Assembly (NCBI GenBank): GCA_943789485.1
Contig: CALSUH010000007.1
Location: 186,001 to 250,000 of the forward strand
Length of the DNA stretch: 64,000 nt
Origin: an uncultured Pseudomonadales bacterium
Lineage (GTDB): Bacteria; Pseudomonadota; Gammaproteobacteria; Pseudomonadales; Pseudohongiellaceae
Reading direction: 5' to 3'
Shown piece by piece: positions 42,637-52,197 of this stretch. The notes under the pieces were generated by a model. It ran no database searches, was not told the origin of the DNA, and saw only the letters and a program-made list of their open reading frames with translations. The number at the start of each line of letters is the position of its first letter. Within the stretch, counting starts at the first letter, position 1. Both the position numbers and the translations under genes were made by a program.

Positions 42637-43878
42637 TTAGCGGCTGATGCGATTACGCCCCCCCTTTTTTGCACGATAAAGTGCCTCATCAGCTGCTTTT
42701 AGCACTTGTTCAGGCTTTTTGAGTTGGGTGTTGCGTTCTGCAAGCCCGATACTGATGGCGACTGACAGTGGTGGTGTATTTCTTCCTTTGCCTCGATGGG
42801 CTTTGTGCCTGTCTTTATCTTTGCTGTTATCATTTTTAGGGCGTTTCGCAGTGCGGGCAATCATTTCATAGTGATCGATAACCTCACGCAACTCTTCTAG
42901 ATGATCATTGACTTGATCCATGCTCTTGCCAGGGAAGACAACAGTGAATTCTTCGCCGCCAAACCGAAAGGGCTTTCCGCCGCCAGTCACTTTGCCTACT
43001 TTGGTGGCAACCATTCGTAGCACTTCATCACCAACATCGTGGCCGTGGGTATCATTGAATTTTTTAAAATGGTCAATATCCATCATGGCAATGGTGTAGT
43101 GTCGCCCAAGACTTAGCATTAATTGATTTAATGCCCGCCTTGAAGGAAGTCCCGTCAGTTCATCTCGGTAGGCCATGTGATAAGAGTCCATTAAGACTGA
43201 CAGCACCACCATAAGGCTACAACTGGATAACAAAAACGGCACCATCATGTCACTTTGATAGCCACTAGCCATACCAAGAATACCGAGTTGGCATCCAAAA
43301 AAGATTGATTGCAATGAATCGTTTAGCACCAGTGATAACAGTAAATGAAGCAAACATACGCTAGCGGTGATGATAAGTAGGGTATTCGGTAGCTTGTTAT
43401 AGGCCTGCCAGTCCGACGGCAAGGTGAATAGAGGGGTGTTGATGAGTGAAGCTAGAGCATCAGAGTGTTGATGGCTTAGGTAAGCAAAGAACGCAACTTG
43501 AATGCCAATAAAACCCACACGCAACACACCGTGTATGGACAACAGGTTTCGATCTTTTGTCAGACTGAATAACAGCCCATTGATCATTGCAGCACTAATG
43601 AGCAGTTCATATTGAAGTGTCGTGAGCAAACTTTGAAATGAATCGCTAAGTAAAGCGACAGTGATAAGCAGACCCAGTAACAAAATATAGCGACTACGTG
43701 AGAACTGTATGCAAAGAAACAGGCCAATCGTAAGAGAGATAATGGGCAGCGTGTTGCTGAGGAGTGATTGCCATTGTTCAGTAAGTACAGAGAAGTTAGC
43801 GATAGCAAACCCAGCTGCGGCAAGCAATAACAGGGGGATTAACAGTTTCCCTATGCGGCTGGTCAAGACACTGATCAA
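42637..43878 (-). CDS. Membrane-bound diguanylate cyclase (GGDEF)
   Basis: The 413-residue protein has about seven N-terminal membrane segments (residues ~10-230) and a C-terminal GGDEF domain: DELTGLPSRRALNQLM, MMDIDHFKKFNDTHGHDVGDE and the active-site FRFGGEEFTVVF. It makes the second messenger c-di-GMP. There is a basic insertion in the domain (RPKNDNSKDKDRHKAHRGKG) before the LSVAISIGLAE segment. The inhibitory RxxD site was not seen. The start is TTG with GAGGG 7 nt upstream. Its look is unlike the neighbours and it lies between a palindrome and a gene fragment, so it may be foreign. Confidence 0.88.
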   Translation of the reverse strand: MISVLTSRIGKLLIPLLLLAAAGFAIANFSVLTEQWQSLLSNTLPIISLTIGLFLCIQFSRSRYILLLGLLITVALLSDSFQSLLTTLQYELLISAAMINGLLFSLTKDRNLLSIHGVLRVGFIGIQVAFFAYLSHQHSDALASLINTPLFTLPSDWQAYNKLPNTLLIITASVCLLHLLLSLVLNDSLQSIFFGCQLGILGMASGYQSDMMVPFLLSSCSLMVVLSVLMDSYHMAYRDELTGLPSRRALNQLMLSLGRHYTIAMMDIDHFKKFNDTHGHDVGDEVLRMVATKVGKVTGGGKPFRFGGEEFTVVFPGKSMDQVNDHLEELREVIDHYEMIARTAKRPKNDNSKDKDRHKAHRGKGRNTPPLSVAISIGLAERNTQLKKPEQVLKAADEALYRAKKGGRNRISR

Positions 43879-43910
43879 TGCACGTCCCTCGATGTTGGTA
43901 GTTAAGCGGC

Positions 43911-44020
43911 GCCGCTAGCGGCAAAACATCTCCATCCACGACATTCTTCTCCACGACTTCTCTGACCACATCCACAAAGGATCGATGGTTAAGATAGAAC
44001 GTATCCAGCGCCTGACTTTG
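43911..44020 (-). pseudogene. Duplicated C-terminal fragment of the adjacent esterase
   Basis: The minus-strand frame reads QALDTFYLNHRSFVDVVREV then VEKNVVDGDVLPLAA. This closely matches the end of the esterase gene at 44116-44228 (QATLNTLYPNHSSYVDAV then REVVEKNVADGYILPLAA). The DNA copies align over about 110 bp with a single 3-nt gap, in the same orientation, 205 bp apart. The rest of a second esterase is absent; the GGDEF gene begins right beside the fragment. This is a remnant of a tandem paralogue or a duplication made during insertion. Confidence 0.8.
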
Positions 44021-44069
44021 ATAAATTCGTACATTGAGCTTTACAGATGGCGCTAGCAACTGCGCTTGA

Positions 44070-45470
44070 CTAGCGACCAATACCTGATTGCTGCGCTGCG
44101 CGGATCGTCTGCTGTGCTGCTAGCGGCAAAATATAGCCATCCGCAACGTTTTTCTCCACGACTTCCCTGACAGCATCAACATAGGAGCTGTGGTTAGGAT
44201 AGAGCGTATTAAGCGTTGCCTGATCAAAGGGCTGATGCGAGCCATAGAGAAAACAGAAGCGATTGCTGCCGTTGTTCATACCTGTATTCTTCGCCGTCGC
44301 AACAACGTGGTCCGCGAGACGAATTCCACCCAACACATTGCCGTATTCATCACGGGCGAATTCCACCTCTGGCATCATACGCTTTAACTTCAAGGGTTCG
44401 GCTGTCGGTGGTGCTGTGTCATCACGAATCCATACGACCAAATGCTCGAACGCAGCATTCATCACATCACGAAAGGGTACGCGACTATAGGTTGGCAAGT
44501 CGCAGCCTTGATCCCGTGGCAGCACATTCTCCAAAGACAGACCCTCGCGCAGGTTTCTCACTTTGCCGTATTCAATCTCGAAGGGGATGTCTACGTGGGA
44601 GCTTCCCGCCACTTCCCACTGGCGAAACGTGTTGGTATCCGGCTGTGGTGATGCCGCTCGGCGCGGCATGTCCGTCTCTGCCATGATCTTAAAAATCTTT
44701 ACAGGCTGATCGTCTCTAATCCGACCGCCGCCGCCATGCACCATCACGCCGTCGTAAACTGGGTCTAGAGGATGCACGTTGTTGAGGTAGGTCGCGAGGC
44801 GGCTTGCCGACTGAGAATGACCGGTGGCGATGATCTGCTCGGCCCTGAGCCCATCTAGAATATCTACTTCGCCGTTAGCTGGAGAATCGCCAACTCTATA
44901 TATAGCTTTTCCAACCGCGGAGAATATATCGTAAGAAAGCTCGTCTCGAGTCGCCATGCCATCATGAGTTACATCTAACGACCCGTAGCGAACATCGCTC
45001 CACTGCTTCATAGTATCGATACCCATCTGTTGAGCTGAAACTACAACATAGGCATAGCCGTTGCGAATGAAATGACTACCTGACTGCCACCAATCGATAT
45101 CTTTATCCGGACCGCCGGTTACATTAATCCATTCGACGATGACGATGCCGTTAAATGCAGAGGCTTCGGGCCGGCGAACTATCAGACGCGTCTTATAGCG
45201 ATGGTCGCTATCGACAATAGAGGCATTCTCTAACTGAGAATCACTGTAGCGATTCGCCCTGCCCTCAATAAAGTACTCTTCCTCCACATAGCCGGCATCT
45301 TCAAGCTCAATCGCGCTCGCACTGTAGATAGTATTGAGAGTTCCGCTGCCTGCTTTATCCGCAGGAATTGGGCCACTGATGGTAGCCGACGGCACCTGTG
45401 CAATCGCCTGATGGGCGAATAGAAGTAATGCAGCTGCAAGTTGAGTTAGATTCCAAATGTTTCGGTTCAT
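44070..45470 (-). CDS. Exported alpha/beta hydrolase (Abhydrolase_10-like)
   Basis: The 466-residue protein has a signal peptide ending AHQAIAQV. The hydrolase shows IVIVEWINVTGGPDKDIDW, HFIRNGYAYVVVSAQQMGID and the nucleophile elbow IIATGHSQSASRLATYLN; a likely late His is in EVAGSSHVDIPFE. It fits the alpha/beta hydrolase domain-containing family PF20091, exported esterases of unknown substrate. Its C-terminal tail is duplicated downstream. It lies 36 nt after glpV, so it may be co-transcribed with the glycerol transporter, though no link in function is evident. Confidence 0.8.
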   Translation of the reverse strand: MNRNIWNLTQLAAALLLFAHQAIAQVPSATISGPIPADKAGSGTLNTIYSASAIELEDAGYVEEEYFIEGRANRYSDSQLENASIVDSDHRYKTRLIVRRPEASAFNGIVIVEWINVTGGPDKDIDWWQSGSHFIRNGYAYVVVSAQQMGIDTMKQWSDVRYGSLDVTHDGMATRDELSYDIFSAVGKAIYRVGDSPANGEVDILDGLRAEQIIATGHSQSASRLATYLNNVHPLDPVYDGVMVHGGGGRIRDDQPVKIFKIMAETDMPRRAASPQPDTNTFRQWEVAGSSHVDIPFEIEYGKVRNLREGLSLENVLPRDQGCDLPTYSRVPFRDVMNAAFEHLVVWIRDDTAPPTAEPLKLKRMMPEVEFARDEYGNVLGGIRLADHVVATAKNTGMNNGSNRFCFLYGSHQPFDQATLNTLYPNHSSYVDAVREVVEKNVADGYILPLAAQQTIRAAQQSGIGR

Positions 45471-45505
45471 ACATTCTCCCTATTACTTACATTGCAAAGA
45501 AAAGC

Positions 45506-47236
45506 TTATTGCCAAGAGCTAACTAGCTCATCATAGTCAATGGTTATGCCCTGCGGCTTCTCATTAGCTAACTTTGGCTTAGGCGCACCGGGTTGGCTCA
45601 GCCAATACTCTCGAGTTTGTGGCTCATTCAGTCGCGGCCCACATTCACCCAATACGTCTGCCCTCTCCAACCTCTGCATCAAGCGTTCCTGGGCCACGGC
45701 AAGCGCCGTCAGCGCTTCCTGTGGCGTCTTGGCGCCAGAGGAGGCGTCACCGATGTTCTGCCACCAAAGTTGCGCCAGTCGCGGATAGTCCGGCACATTA
45801 GTACCAGTAGGTGTCCACTGCACTCGAGCAGGTGAGCGATAAAACTCTACCAAGCCGCCGAGTTCCACCGAACGTTCACTGAAACTCTCATGGCGGATAT
45901 CTGAATCACGAATGATGGTGAGTCCTATATGGCTCTTCTTGAGAGAAACCGTCTTCGAGGTAACGAACTGGGCATACAGCCATGCAGCCTTCGCTCTGTC
46001 TACCGGCGTCGACTTCATCAATGTCCATGCTCCGGTATCTTGATAGCCCAGTTTCTGTCCTTCTTCCCAATATGCTCCATGGGGTGAAGGCGCCATGCGC
46101 CACTTAGGCGTGCCGTCGTCGTTCATTACCGGCAGGCCTGGCAGAACCATATCTGCGGTAAAAGTTGTATACCAAAAAATTTGCTGAGCTATATTTCCCT
46201 GCGCAGGAACCGGTCCCGCCTCGCTGAATACCATGCCAGCAGCCTCTGGTGGTGCATAGCGTTGCAGCCAATCTACGTATTTAGTAACTGAATACACCGC
46301 CGCTGGTCCGTCCGTCGCACCACCGCGCTCAACAGTCGAGCCCACAGGCCGGCAGCCATCAACTCTAAGACCCCATTCATCCACAGGCAGACCGTTAGGA
46401 ATACCCTTGTCTCCGGCGCCAGCCATCGACAGCCAAGCATCAGTAAAGCGCCAACCTAGAGACGGATCTTTCTTGCCGTAGTCCATGTGACCATAGACTG
46501 TCTGCCCATCGATCTCGCCGACATCGTTACTGAAAAATTCAGCGATGTCCTCATAGGCAGACCAGTTCACCGGCACACCCAGCTCATAGCCGTACTTATC
46601 AGTGAACTGCTGCTTCAAAGCGGGGTTTGTGAACCAGTCGTATCGAAACCAGTAGAGATTAGCGAATTGCTGATCCGGCAATTGATAGACCTTTCCATCA
46701 GGGCCGGTGGTAAAGGAGATGCCGATAAAATCTTCTAAATCTAATGTGGGCGACGTGACATCGCTTGCCTCCCCCGCCATCCAGTCGCTCAGATTACGCA
46801 CCTGCTGATAGCGAAAGTGTGTGCCTATCAAGTCGGAGTCATTTACATAGGCATCGTAAATATTTTCACCTGATTGCATCTGCGTCTGCAGCTTTTCTAC
46901 TACATCGCCCTCGCCTATCAGGTCGTGAGTTATCTGAATACCTGTGATTTCTGTGAATGCTTGAGCTAAAACCTGCGCCTCATATTCGTGAGTTGTAATG
47001 GTCTCTGAAACTACCTTAATTTCCATGCCCGCGAAAGGCCGTGCCGCGTCTATGAACCACTGCATTTCTGCAAGCTGTTGTTCGTTATCGAGCGTGGAGG
47101 GCTGAAACTCAGGAAGCCACCGCTGCGCATCTTCAACATCAGCCGAACTTGTCACAACCGTTGATAGAAATACCGCACAGCTGAGCAGCGTTTTTGGAAA
47201 CCTTGTTTTTGGAAACCTTAGTTGACGAGCAATCAT
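45506..47236 (-). CDS. glpV: Glycerol ABC transporter substrate-binding protein GlpV
   Basis: This 576-residue exported protein (signal peptide to TSSADV) is an extracellular solute-binding family 1 member of unusual length, the same as the GlpV group. Features: SETITTHEYEAQVLAQAFTEITG, QMQSGENIYDAYVNDSDLIG, HGAYWEEGQKLGYQDTG. In Rhizobium the glpSTPQUV genes form a glycerol importer and GlpV is the binding protein. The identification follows from the neighbouring GlpU, permeases, ATPases, glpD and glpK. A small repeat RFPKTRFPKT occurs at its N-terminus. The frame is intact, unlike glpP-glpS. Confidence 0.88.
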   Translation of the reverse strand: MIARQLRFPKTRFPKTLLSCAVFLSTVVTSSADVEDAQRWLPEFQPSTLDNEQQLAEMQWFIDAARPFAGMEIKVVSETITTHEYEAQVLAQAFTEITGIQITHDLIGEGDVVEKLQTQMQSGENIYDAYVNDSDLIGTHFRYQQVRNLSDWMAGEASDVTSPTLDLEDFIGISFTTGPDGKVYQLPDQQFANLYWFRYDWFTNPALKQQFTDKYGYELGVPVNWSAYEDIAEFFSNDVGEIDGQTVYGHMDYGKKDPSLGWRFTDAWLSMAGAGDKGIPNGLPVDEWGLRVDGCRPVGSTVERGGATDGPAAVYSVTKYVDWLQRYAPPEAAGMVFSEAGPVPAQGNIAQQIFWYTTFTADMVLPGLPVMNDDGTPKWRMAPSPHGAYWEEGQKLGYQDTGAWTLMKSTPVDRAKAAWLYAQFVTSKTVSLKKSHIGLTIIRDSDIRHESFSERSVELGGLVEFYRSPARVQWTPTGTNVPDYPRLAQLWWQNIGDASSGAKTPQEALTALAVAQERLMQRLERADVLGECGPRLNEPQTREYWLSQPGAPKPKLANEKPQGITIDYDELVSSWQ

Positions 47237-47300
47237 GCAAAACCCCTTCTAATTAATTTCATCCACGACTCACTGCGCAGAACACTACAAAAATTCTTCT

Positions 47301-47582
47301 CTAAACGAAGCGAAAAACCAACAAGGCGTAGACCGCGCATGCAGCAAGACCCCACCACAGGCTCAAACCCACTAAGGTCAACCAAGCCATACAAATAAAC
47401 GCACTACCAAGCAAAGAGACGAAGAGTCTGTCTCCGCGGGTGGTTTCGAAGCGCAGAATACCGAGGCGCGGATCTCCACCTGGGCTAAAATATTCCCAGA
47501 TCGACATAGTGAGAAGCAGCGAGGCGATCACTGCGAAGAATATCGCCGTAGGCTGTGTCCAAGCCATCCAAGAGAGATCCAT
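47301..47582 (-). CDS. glpU: GlpU-like small membrane protein (DUF2160)
   Basis: The 93-residue product has two or three hydrophobic segments: AWTQPTAIFFAVIASLLLTM, then GDRLFVSLLGSAFICMAWLT and WWGLAACAVYALLVFRF. WEYFSPGGDPRLGILRFETTRGDRL is the conserved DUF2160 core. Such genes sit inside GlpSTPQUV-type operons between permeases and the binding protein; the role is unknown, perhaps an accessory membrane subunit. It is 64 nt upstream of glpV and downstream of the CehA-like gene. Confidence 0.87.
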   Translation of the reverse strand: MDLSWMAWTQPTAIFFAVIASLLLTMSIWEYFSPGGDPRLGILRFETTRGDRLFVSLLGSAFICMAWLTLVGLSLWWGLAACAVYALLVFRFV

Positions 47583-47682
47583 TGATACCTTCTAATCTGT
47601 GGTTATATCGGTATTTTAAGAGGCTTGAGCTTAGCAAAATTTTACCCTCACCCCAATTGTTTATATACCGCAGACCTAACCG

Positions 47683-50208
47683 CTAGTTGAGTTTGCTCCT
47701 ATATACCTGACGCGCCTGCTCAAACTGCGCGAAGACGTGAGCCTTCTCAGTTTCGGAACGCCAGCCTGGCCATGCATCGGCTAACTCTTGCAGCTTATCG
47801 ATCCAGCGGATCGCATAGTCAACCGATTGCGGGTTCCGAATCGGCTGATCGCCCACTTGAAACCATATTGGATTAGTGAATGCCTGCACATAACCGACGT
47901 CTAAAGGAAAACGCTGATCTCTTTCCCCTTCTGTGCGCAGGTGACACCAGCCGCTGCGGTCAATTGAATACTCGAAGGAAATATCCAAGCTGTTTTTGTT
48001 TCTACGCAGTGGAAAAGTCTCAACGAGTTCCCCATTACACACCAGCGCTACCTCTTCAAGCTCAGTGATAGAACGCAGACGCCCGGAGATTGTGACCTCA
48101 CCACCACTGGCGGGTAATTGAACAGTATCCCCAGGCAATGAATTACCAATTTGCATCTCCAGCAGAGGGCCGGAACTTACGAAGGCGCGCCCGCGCTTCA
48201 AACCGGTAAACCAGGCATCCATATCCAGGCCGAGGTTGCCGGTATAGACATAGGTGCGGTAAGAGCCAATCAGCTTGCTACGGTGAAGTGAGGATATCGA
48301 GTCTTCACCCCCTGTTGCCGTTACTCGCAGACCATTATTCCAGACCGCGTAAAGCGGATAGAAGCCCGATGTCGCAGAGTCCGACCATTCCAATGCATCG
48401 GCAGTACCCAAGGCCGCGTCCACCATGAAACCCTTGCCACCGCCTAGATTACCTTGCAGAGGATCTTCCTCTCCCAAATAGGGATGCACATAGCCGGTTA
48501 TCGCACCCTGCGCCTGCGCCTTGCGGAGCATATCGGTGTTACTCGGGTACAGGCTCTCTACAGCCGTACCCTCGTAGCCGGTCACAAACGGCGAAATTAG
48601 GTGCTCGCGCATGCCAAACATAAACACGTGGCCGTAGAATGGAGGCCTATACTCCTGACCAACAACCACGATCTGATCTTTCTGCGAAATAGGGTGCTGC
48701 CCACCACCGGGCACGAAAAATTGATAGTCGAGGATGCGGTTGTCTTTATTTGCCACCTGCTCGAGCACTAAATCCTGATCCTCAGAGCGCGACATCATCA
48801 TTAAGTTCTCTAGGGTATTGTGCAGATTGCCACCGTAGTTTGCATGTACATGGGTAGAAGCGCTATACCAACCTTTCGCTCCCATGTCGGTCATCTGTTC
48901 TAACTCAACAGTCAGTTGAGCAACTTCACCTTCTTCAACTTCCACCTCGACGCTTTGTGGAAGATACTCAAAACCTTTTACTATATTTAGCGAGGTCTCT
49001 CCTACAGGAAGCGTTAGCGAAAACTCGCCAGCGTTGTGAAATATCTGATCGCCTCGTGTACCGGCACGGGCATACGCGTCGTTTGGCGTGTAAAACTTGC
49101 CATCGGAAGCTTTCAGGTGAACTCGATTGTATGTGGAGTCGCCGCTACTATCTACGACTCGCACTTTCAAATATCCCATAGGACGTTTGAAATGCAATTC
49201 ACTCATTGCAACACGAATCAGTTTTCCGCCATACGTCTCGAGTAGCTGCAGCTGCGGCAGTCCATCCTCGTTAGAAATAAAAGCAATCCATTGTCCATCT
49301 GGCGACCAACGTGGATGAAACGCATCATGCTGGAAAAATGTCATCTTGTAAGGTTCGCCGCCTTGGGTTGGCTGCACATAAAGGTTATTGAATTGATCGG
49401 CAGAGCCGCTGGTAGAGGTATAGACGAAGCGGCGACCATCAATCGAAACATCCGGGCGCGTACGGTATAGCGTCTGCTCAGCGAGCACCGTAGTAGCCTG
49501 CAGGATTCCATCTTCTGCAGCGGGTACACGCAGCACATTACCCGAGCCTAGCGGCACATTCCTATTCGATACGATCAGCAATTCATCGCCATCAGGCAAC
49601 CATGCCGGCGTGATGTGCATGTCGCCACTCCCGAAATAGAGTCTATTACTGCCGTATTCATTGTCACGACTAACGGCTATCGGCTCGCCTACCCATTGCC
49701 CGTCCGAGATTCCCCTAACATACACATTGAAGTAGCCACTGGGGTTGGTCGAGACATAGGCAACTTGACTGCCGTCAGGTGAAAAAACCGGGTCTGTATA
49801 AATAGCCTGATCGTCAGTGAGCCTATGCGACTCACCCGTCTCAATGTTTAGAATTTCGAGCTGAATACGTTGGTGTTCATAGTCAGCCGTATAGATTATC
49901 CATTGTCCATCTGGCGACCAATCAGGCGAGGAGTGATAGGCATCGTTGTAAGTGAGCTCATAGGCTCCGCCCGTTTGCGGCTCAACTTTCCAGATACTTC
50001 CCTGCATTGCAACCGCTATCCACTCACCATCGGGTGACCAGTCTGGCGCCCAAGGTGTCGCACTCGGCGAAGGCGGAAAATAGAAATTATGCATGTAGTT
50101 TCCCCCGCTACGCGCAGCCGGATAGAAACGTGCCTGTGCTGTGATCTCGACACTTAAGAAACTCACAGCGATGAATAGGACTAGGGAATATAAGCGAATT
50201 GGCTTCAT
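47683..50208 (-). CDS. Exported TolB-propeller / CehA-type PHP hydrolase fusion
   Basis: This 841-residue protein has a signal peptide to TAQARF, a PD40/TolB-type propeller in the first ~340 residues (repeats APDWSPDGEWIAVAM, SSPDWSPDGQWIIYTAD, DPVFSPDGSQVAYVS, HPRWSPDGQWIAFIS), a beta linker, and a CehA/McbA-like PHP metal-hydrolase domain: GWYSASTHVHANYGGNLHNT, ITGYVHPYLGEEDP and ATGGEDSISSLHRSK. CehA is a carbaryl-type esterase; most relatives have unknown substrates. It lies on the same strand inside the glycerol transporter series, between glpQ (265 nt away) and glpU, where it is not found in the Rhizobium locus. A link to glycerol-bearing esters is only a guess. Confidence 0.85.
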   Translation of the reverse strand: MKPIRLYSLVLFIAVSFLSVEITAQARFYPAARSGGNYMHNFYFPPSPSATPWAPDWSPDGEWIAVAMQGSIWKVEPQTGGAYELTYNDAYHSSPDWSPDGQWIIYTADYEHQRIQLEILNIETGESHRLTDDQAIYTDPVFSPDGSQVAYVSTNPSGYFNVYVRGISDGQWVGEPIAVSRDNEYGSNRLYFGSGDMHITPAWLPDGDELLIVSNRNVPLGSGNVLRVPAAEDGILQATTVLAEQTLYRTRPDVSIDGRRFVYTSTSGSADQFNNLYVQPTQGGEPYKMTFFQHDAFHPRWSPDGQWIAFISNEDGLPQLQLLETYGGKLIRVAMSELHFKRPMGYLKVRVVDSSGDSTYNRVHLKASDGKFYTPNDAYARAGTRGDQIFHNAGEFSLTLPVGETSLNIVKGFEYLPQSVEVEVEEGEVAQLTVELEQMTDMGAKGWYSASTHVHANYGGNLHNTLENLMMMSRSEDQDLVLEQVANKDNRILDYQFFVPGGGQHPISQKDQIVVVGQEYRPPFYGHVFMFGMREHLISPFVTGYEGTAVESLYPSNTDMLRKAQAQGAITGYVHPYLGEEDPLQGNLGGGKGFMVDAALGTADALEWSDSATSGFYPLYAVWNNGLRVTATGGEDSISSLHRSKLIGSYRTYVYTGNLGLDMDAWFTGLKRGRAFVSSGPLLEMQIGNSLPGDTVQLPASGGEVTISGRLRSITELEEVALVCNGELVETFPLRRNKNSLDISFEYSIDRSGWCHLRTEGERDQRFPLDVGYVQAFTNPIWFQVGDQPIRNPQSVDYAIRWIDKLQELADAWPGWRSETEKAHVFAQFEQARQVYRSKLN

Positions 50209-50473
50209 AAAAATTCGGGCTCCACAGTGCTGGGATAGAAATTATTGTTATGCGTGATTAGACCAAGACTATACCAATATTCGCCGGATCGCATTAGTCA
50301 TTGGGAGGCTTGAGGACGAGCATCATTCTGGTGCGGGGGTTGGCCTGCAGCGTACTAGCCACTCAAACCCTATAGCCCAACTGAAATTATCAGAGTTTAG
50401 AGTTTCTTTGGAGAAAGCAGCGTCTTTTAAAATACGAGCGCGCAGCGTGCCGAAGAGGTTAACCGAGTTAGGG

Positions 50474-51295
50474 CTACACCCGACCCAAGGCAAACCCCTT
50501 AGCTATGTGATTTCTCACGAAGTAAATCACCAACGCACCAGGAATTATTGTGAGAATACCCGCGGCAGCAAGAACCCCCCAGTCAAGACCGGAGGCGGAA
50601 ACGGTGCGCGTCATAACAGCGCTGATAGGCTTCGCGTCGGTGACGGTTAGAGTGCGCGCGATGAGAAGCTCGACCCAGGAAAACATGAAGCAGAAGAACG
50701 CAGCGACACCGATTCCCGAACCGATAAGTGGAGTAAATATTTTAACGAAGAAACGCGGAAAAGAATAACCATCGATGTACGCAGTCTCATCTATCTCTTT
50801 TGGCACACCCGACATGAATCCCTCAAGAATCCAAACCGCCAGCGGCACATTGAACAGACAGTGAGCGAGTGCTACGGCAATATGTGTGTCGATCAAACCG
50901 AAGGCCGAGTACAACTGAAAGAATGGCAGGACGAAAACCGCTGGGGGCGCCATACGATTGGTAAGCAACCAAAAGAAAAGGTGCTTGTCCCCCAAAAATT
51001 TATAACGCGAGAAAGCATAGGCGGCCGGCAGCGCAACACTGATGGCGATAACCATGTTCATCACTACATAGGTAAGCGAATTGATGTAACCGTTATACCA
51101 TGACGGATCGGTAAAAATCGTGATGTAGTTGTCCAGCGTGAAGTCCTGTGGCCACAGTGTAAACGTGGACAGGATCTCCCGATTGGTCTTAAAACTCATG
51201 TTCAGCAGCCAATACAGAGGCAACATCAAAAACACTATATAGGCGGTGATGCCAGTGCGCTTAACTTTGAGCATGCTATTCCCCGAGATCGCCAT
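50474..51295 (-). CDS. glpQ: Glycerol ABC transporter permease GlpQ
   Basis: The 273-residue MalG-type permease has six hydrophobic segments and the ATPase-contact EAA loop EIDETAYIDGYSFPRFFVKI. YIVFLMLPLYWLLNMSFKTN near the N-terminus is typical of this permease group. It pairs with GlpP, with which it shares a TAATG stop-start overlap at 51295. The frame is intact. Confidence 0.88.
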   Translation of the reverse strand: MAISGNSMLKVKRTGITAYIVFLMLPLYWLLNMSFKTNREILSTFTLWPQDFTLDNYITIFTDPSWYNGYINSLTYVVMNMVIAISVALPAAYAFSRYKFLGDKHLFFWLLTNRMAPPAVFVLPFFQLYSAFGLIDTHIAVALAHCLFNVPLAVWILEGFMSGVPKEIDETAYIDGYSFPRFFVKIFTPLIGSGIGVAAFFCFMFSWVELLIARTLTVTDAKPISAVMTRTVSASGLDWGVLAAAGILTIIPGALVIYFVRNHIAKGFALGRV

Positions 51296-52192
51296 TATTG
51301 CGCACCTGGGCCATTCAACTGTTCATCATTGTCGTAGCTCGTCATCACCGTGTAGAAAACCCAGCAAACCAAAAGGATGATGAGGAAATAGATAAGCGAC
51401 ATAGCCGCAGCAGGGCCCAGATCAAATTGGCCCACCGCCATCTGCACCAGATCGATAGAGAGAAAGGTCGTGCTATTACCTGGCCCTCCTCCGGTCACCA
51501 CAAACGGCTCGGTGTAGATCATGAAGGAGTCCATGAAGCGCAGCAGAACCGCGATCAACAACACACGCTTTATCTTCGGTAGCTGTATGAAGCGAAATAC
51601 CGCCCAGCGCGAGGCGCCATCGATCCGCGCTGCCTGGTAGTAAACTTCGGGTATCGAGACGAGCCCTGAATAGCACAGCAACACCACCAATGAAGTCCAG
51701 TGCCAGACATCCATGAGTATCAGCGTCAGCCAAGCATCCAAATTATCTTGTGTGTAGTTGTAGTCTATGCCGAGACTGGCAAGCCCGTGGCCCAGCAGGC
51801 CGATATCCACTCTTCCAAACACCTGCCATATGGTACCAACCACGTTCCAAGGAATTAGCAATGGCAATGCCATTAGAACGAGGCATACGGACACGCTCCA
51901 ACCACGTTTCGGCATCGCCAGCGCTATCAATATACCCAAAGGGATTTCAATGGCTAGAATCAGGCCCGAAAACAATAGCGTTCTTAATAGAGCGTTATGA
52001 AATCGCTCCGAGGAGAGTAATCTCTTGAAACCATTCCGTGCCGACCCAGAAAAATTCATTGTTCCCAAACGTATCCTGCACAGAGTAGTTAACCACTGTC
52101 ATTAGCGGGATAATCGCGCTGATGGCAACTAAGATCAACACCGGCATTACCATAAACCAGGCTTTGTTATTCTGAACCTTCTGGATACTCAT
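51295..52192 (-). pseudogene. glpP: Glycerol ABC transporter permease GlpP, one frameshift
   Basis: A MalF-type permease in two frames: N-terminal 52192-51995 (AWFMVMPVLILVAISAII...NNEFFWVGTEWFQE) and the main body 52068-51295 (RFHNALLRTLLFSGLILAIE...; EAA loop YYQAARIDGASRWAVFRF). Near 52012 an extra base shifts the frame; the joined text reads WFQE-LLSSERFHNAL as in intact homologues. Corrected length ~299 residues. It precedes glpQ with overlapping stop and start codons. Confidence 0.82.
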
Positions 52193-52197
52193 ATTGT

